Assembly (NCBI GenBank): GCA_016199405.1
Contig: JACQGS010000024.1
Coordinates: 1-6,900 of the forward strand
Source: Chloroflexota bacterium
GTDB taxonomy: Bacteria; Chloroflexota; Anaerolineae; UBA4142
DNA: 6,900 nucleotides
Reading direction: 5' to 3'
Below the pieces are notes generated by a model. That model did not search any database. It saw only the letters and a program-made list of their open reading frames with translations, and had not been told where the DNA came from. The translations under genes were made by a program, and so were the position numbers. Of this stretch, positions 6,290 through 6,900 are shown piece after piece. Within the stretch, counting starts at the first letter, position 1, and each line of letters starts with the position of its first letter.

Positions 6290-6752
6290 GAATTTCCTTT
6301 GAGATGCGTTCGATTCTTTGCTCCAAATCCGCGATGAACATATCTGGTATCGTCTCGCGGATTTTGGCGTTCTCGAAGCGCGCTTCCGCGAAAATCAAAT
6401 CGTAACTCAACTCGAGGGATTTGAGCACATCCGTCCAGAATTTCTTGCGTTGCTCGGGTGTGTGGTAGGGTCCATCGTCGCCATTCTGGAAGTGGTCGGG
6501 GTCAATAATCATCAAGTCTTCGTACGAGATCCCGCGCTTTTCGGCTTCAAGCTTAAGTTGTTCACGCAATTCCCAATTGTCGAACCAGTGCTCGCCGAAG
6601 TCGTTGTCGAGCGTGAACAAGCGCCCGATCCAGACGACCGGGTGCCATTCCAATAACCCAAGTTGATCGGCAATTTTGCGGTACTCTTCGCGTACCACAA
6701 AGCAGTCCAAGTCTTCGAGGTAGCGAAAGATTTTCATAGCGGGTGATGCCAT
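6270..6752 (-). CDS. Hypothetical acidic protein, first gene of the operon
   Basis: This is a 160-aa protein I cannot assign to a family. It is rich in Asp, Glu and aromatic residues (YLEDLDCFVV, WHPVVWIGRLFTLDNDFGEHWFD, DLMIIDPDHF), with a helical C-terminus (IADLEQRIERISKEI). It has one Cys, two His in HWFD and DPDHF contexts, and no signal peptide or membrane helix, so it is probably cytoplasmic. The ATG at 6752 is chosen because GTGAG lies upstream and a promoter would give a leader of about 20 bases; an in-frame ATG at 6737 lacks a ribosome binding site. It overlaps the 67-aa gene by 20 bp and leads the ATPase operon, so it likely works with those proteins. An enzymatic effector or a regulatory subunit are both possible. 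Confidence 0.7.
   Translation of the reverse strand: MASPAMKIFRYLEDLDCFVVREEYRKIADQLGLLEWHPVVWIGRLFTLDNDFGEHWFDNWELREQLKLEAEKRGISYEDLMIIDPDHFQNGDDGPYHTPEQRKKFWTDVLKSLELSYDLIFAEARFENAKIRETIPDMFIADLEQRIERISKEIRGTSES
6295..6300 (-). promoter_or_regulatory. Ribosome binding site for the GTG-started 67-aa gene
   Basis: AAAGGA on the minus strand lies 5 bp before the GTG at 6289, inside the coding sequence of the preceding gene. It is the best match to a consensus site in the window and argues that the small frame is translated. Confidence 0.65.
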
Positions 6753-6778
6753 AGATTATCTCACTGAATCTGGTTGTC

Positions 6779-6807
6779 ATTTTACCACGCTTGCCCCGCG
6801 CTCACAA
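6779..6807 (-). promoter_or_regulatory. Candidate operon promoter
   Basis: On the minus strand TTGTGA (6802-6807) and TAAAAT (6779-6784) are separated by exactly 17 bp, and TGG precedes the -10 (TGGTAAAAT, extended -10). The expected start near 6772 gives a leader of about 20 bases before the ATG at 6752. The terminator just upstream means the genes need their own promoter here. Confidence 0.62.
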
Positions 6808-6812
6808 GACCC

Positions 6813-6852
6813 CAAACAAAAACAGGGCTTGGCGTCCATCTACCAAACCCTG
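6813..6852 (-). terminator. Rho-independent terminator of a minus-strand gene beyond the right edge
   Basis: On the minus strand CAGGGTTTGG (6843-6852) pairs with CCAAGCCCTG (6823-6832) as a 10-bp stem with one T-G wobble and a 10-base loop. TTTTTGTTT follows immediately. The other strand lacks a T-tract after the stem, so it works in the minus direction only. It separates an unseen upstream gene from the operon that begins at 6752. Confidence 0.82.
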
Positions 6853-6887
6853 CTACACAATACGCATTACGCAATACGCACTACGGA
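6853..6887. repeat. Intergenic 7-bp tandem repeat array
   Basis: On the plus strand there are five consecutive heptamers: CTACACA, ATACGCA, TTACGCA, ATACGCA, CTACGGA. The middle three differ from one another at only one position. The array directly abuts the terminator stem. Its base composition differs from the heptamers inside murE, but the unit length is the same, pointing to one class of 7-bp repeat in this genome. Confidence 0.75.
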
Positions 6888-6900
6888 CTTGCTATCCCGC

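Noticed and set aside
1..6900. CRISPR array, tRNA, rRNA, integrase or transposase gene
   Set aside because: I saw no spaced repeat units with unique spacers, no cloverleaf-like RNA gene and no recombinase motifs. The only tandem repeats are contiguous heptamers without spacers.

Overview
All supported genes in this window lie on the minus strand and read from right to left. The window appears to be one co-directional block that ends in a peptidoglycan-synthesis gene. The probable source is an uncultured Chloroflexota-like bacterium (Anaerolineae-type). This rests on degenerate 7-bp tandem repeats at both ends, moderately high GC, extended -10 promoters of the form TGnTAAAAT, and large P-loop ATPase/TPR proteins. 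The taxonomic call is an inference, not a demonstrated result.

Right end (about 6753-6900): a heptamer repeat array, then a good rho-independent terminator for a gene outside the window, then a promoter with 17-bp spacing about 27 bp upstream of the first gene. This marks the start of a new transcription unit. Next come two small genes I do not recognise (160 aa, and 67 aa with a GTG start and a clear ribosome binding site). They overlap each other, and the second nearly abuts a 749-aa protein. That protein has an N-terminal STAND/AAA-like P-loop ATPase, a winged-helix-like region, about five TPRs, one transmembrane helix and a small C-terminal domain predicted outside the membrane. Then comes a second, shorter paralogous ATPase (439 aa) with no TPR or membrane part.

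Middle (2293-2478): a 61-codon open frame whose first 26 codons are a diverged second copy of the murE start. It overlaps the ATPase stop by 4 nt (GTGA) and the next gene's start by 4 nt (ATGA). It also holds a plausible internal promoter.

Left part: a 682-aa membrane protein. It has a polytopic N-terminus, a Pro/Thr linker and a C-terminal clan GH-A-like (beta/alpha)8 glycosidase domain with an unusual acid/base motif. It is followed after 10 bp by murE, which begins at 237 and runs off the left edge. A tandem 7-bp repeat lies inside the murE coding sequence.

Working model: an accessory ATPase-pair operon was placed immediately upstream of murE. A later event inserted the glycosidase gene together with a fresh murE 5' end, leaving the old 5' end as a relic. 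The arrangement suggests an envelope-linked signalling or conflict (STAND-type) module co-transcribed with cell-wall synthesis. No effector domain or integrase is visible, so its function is open.
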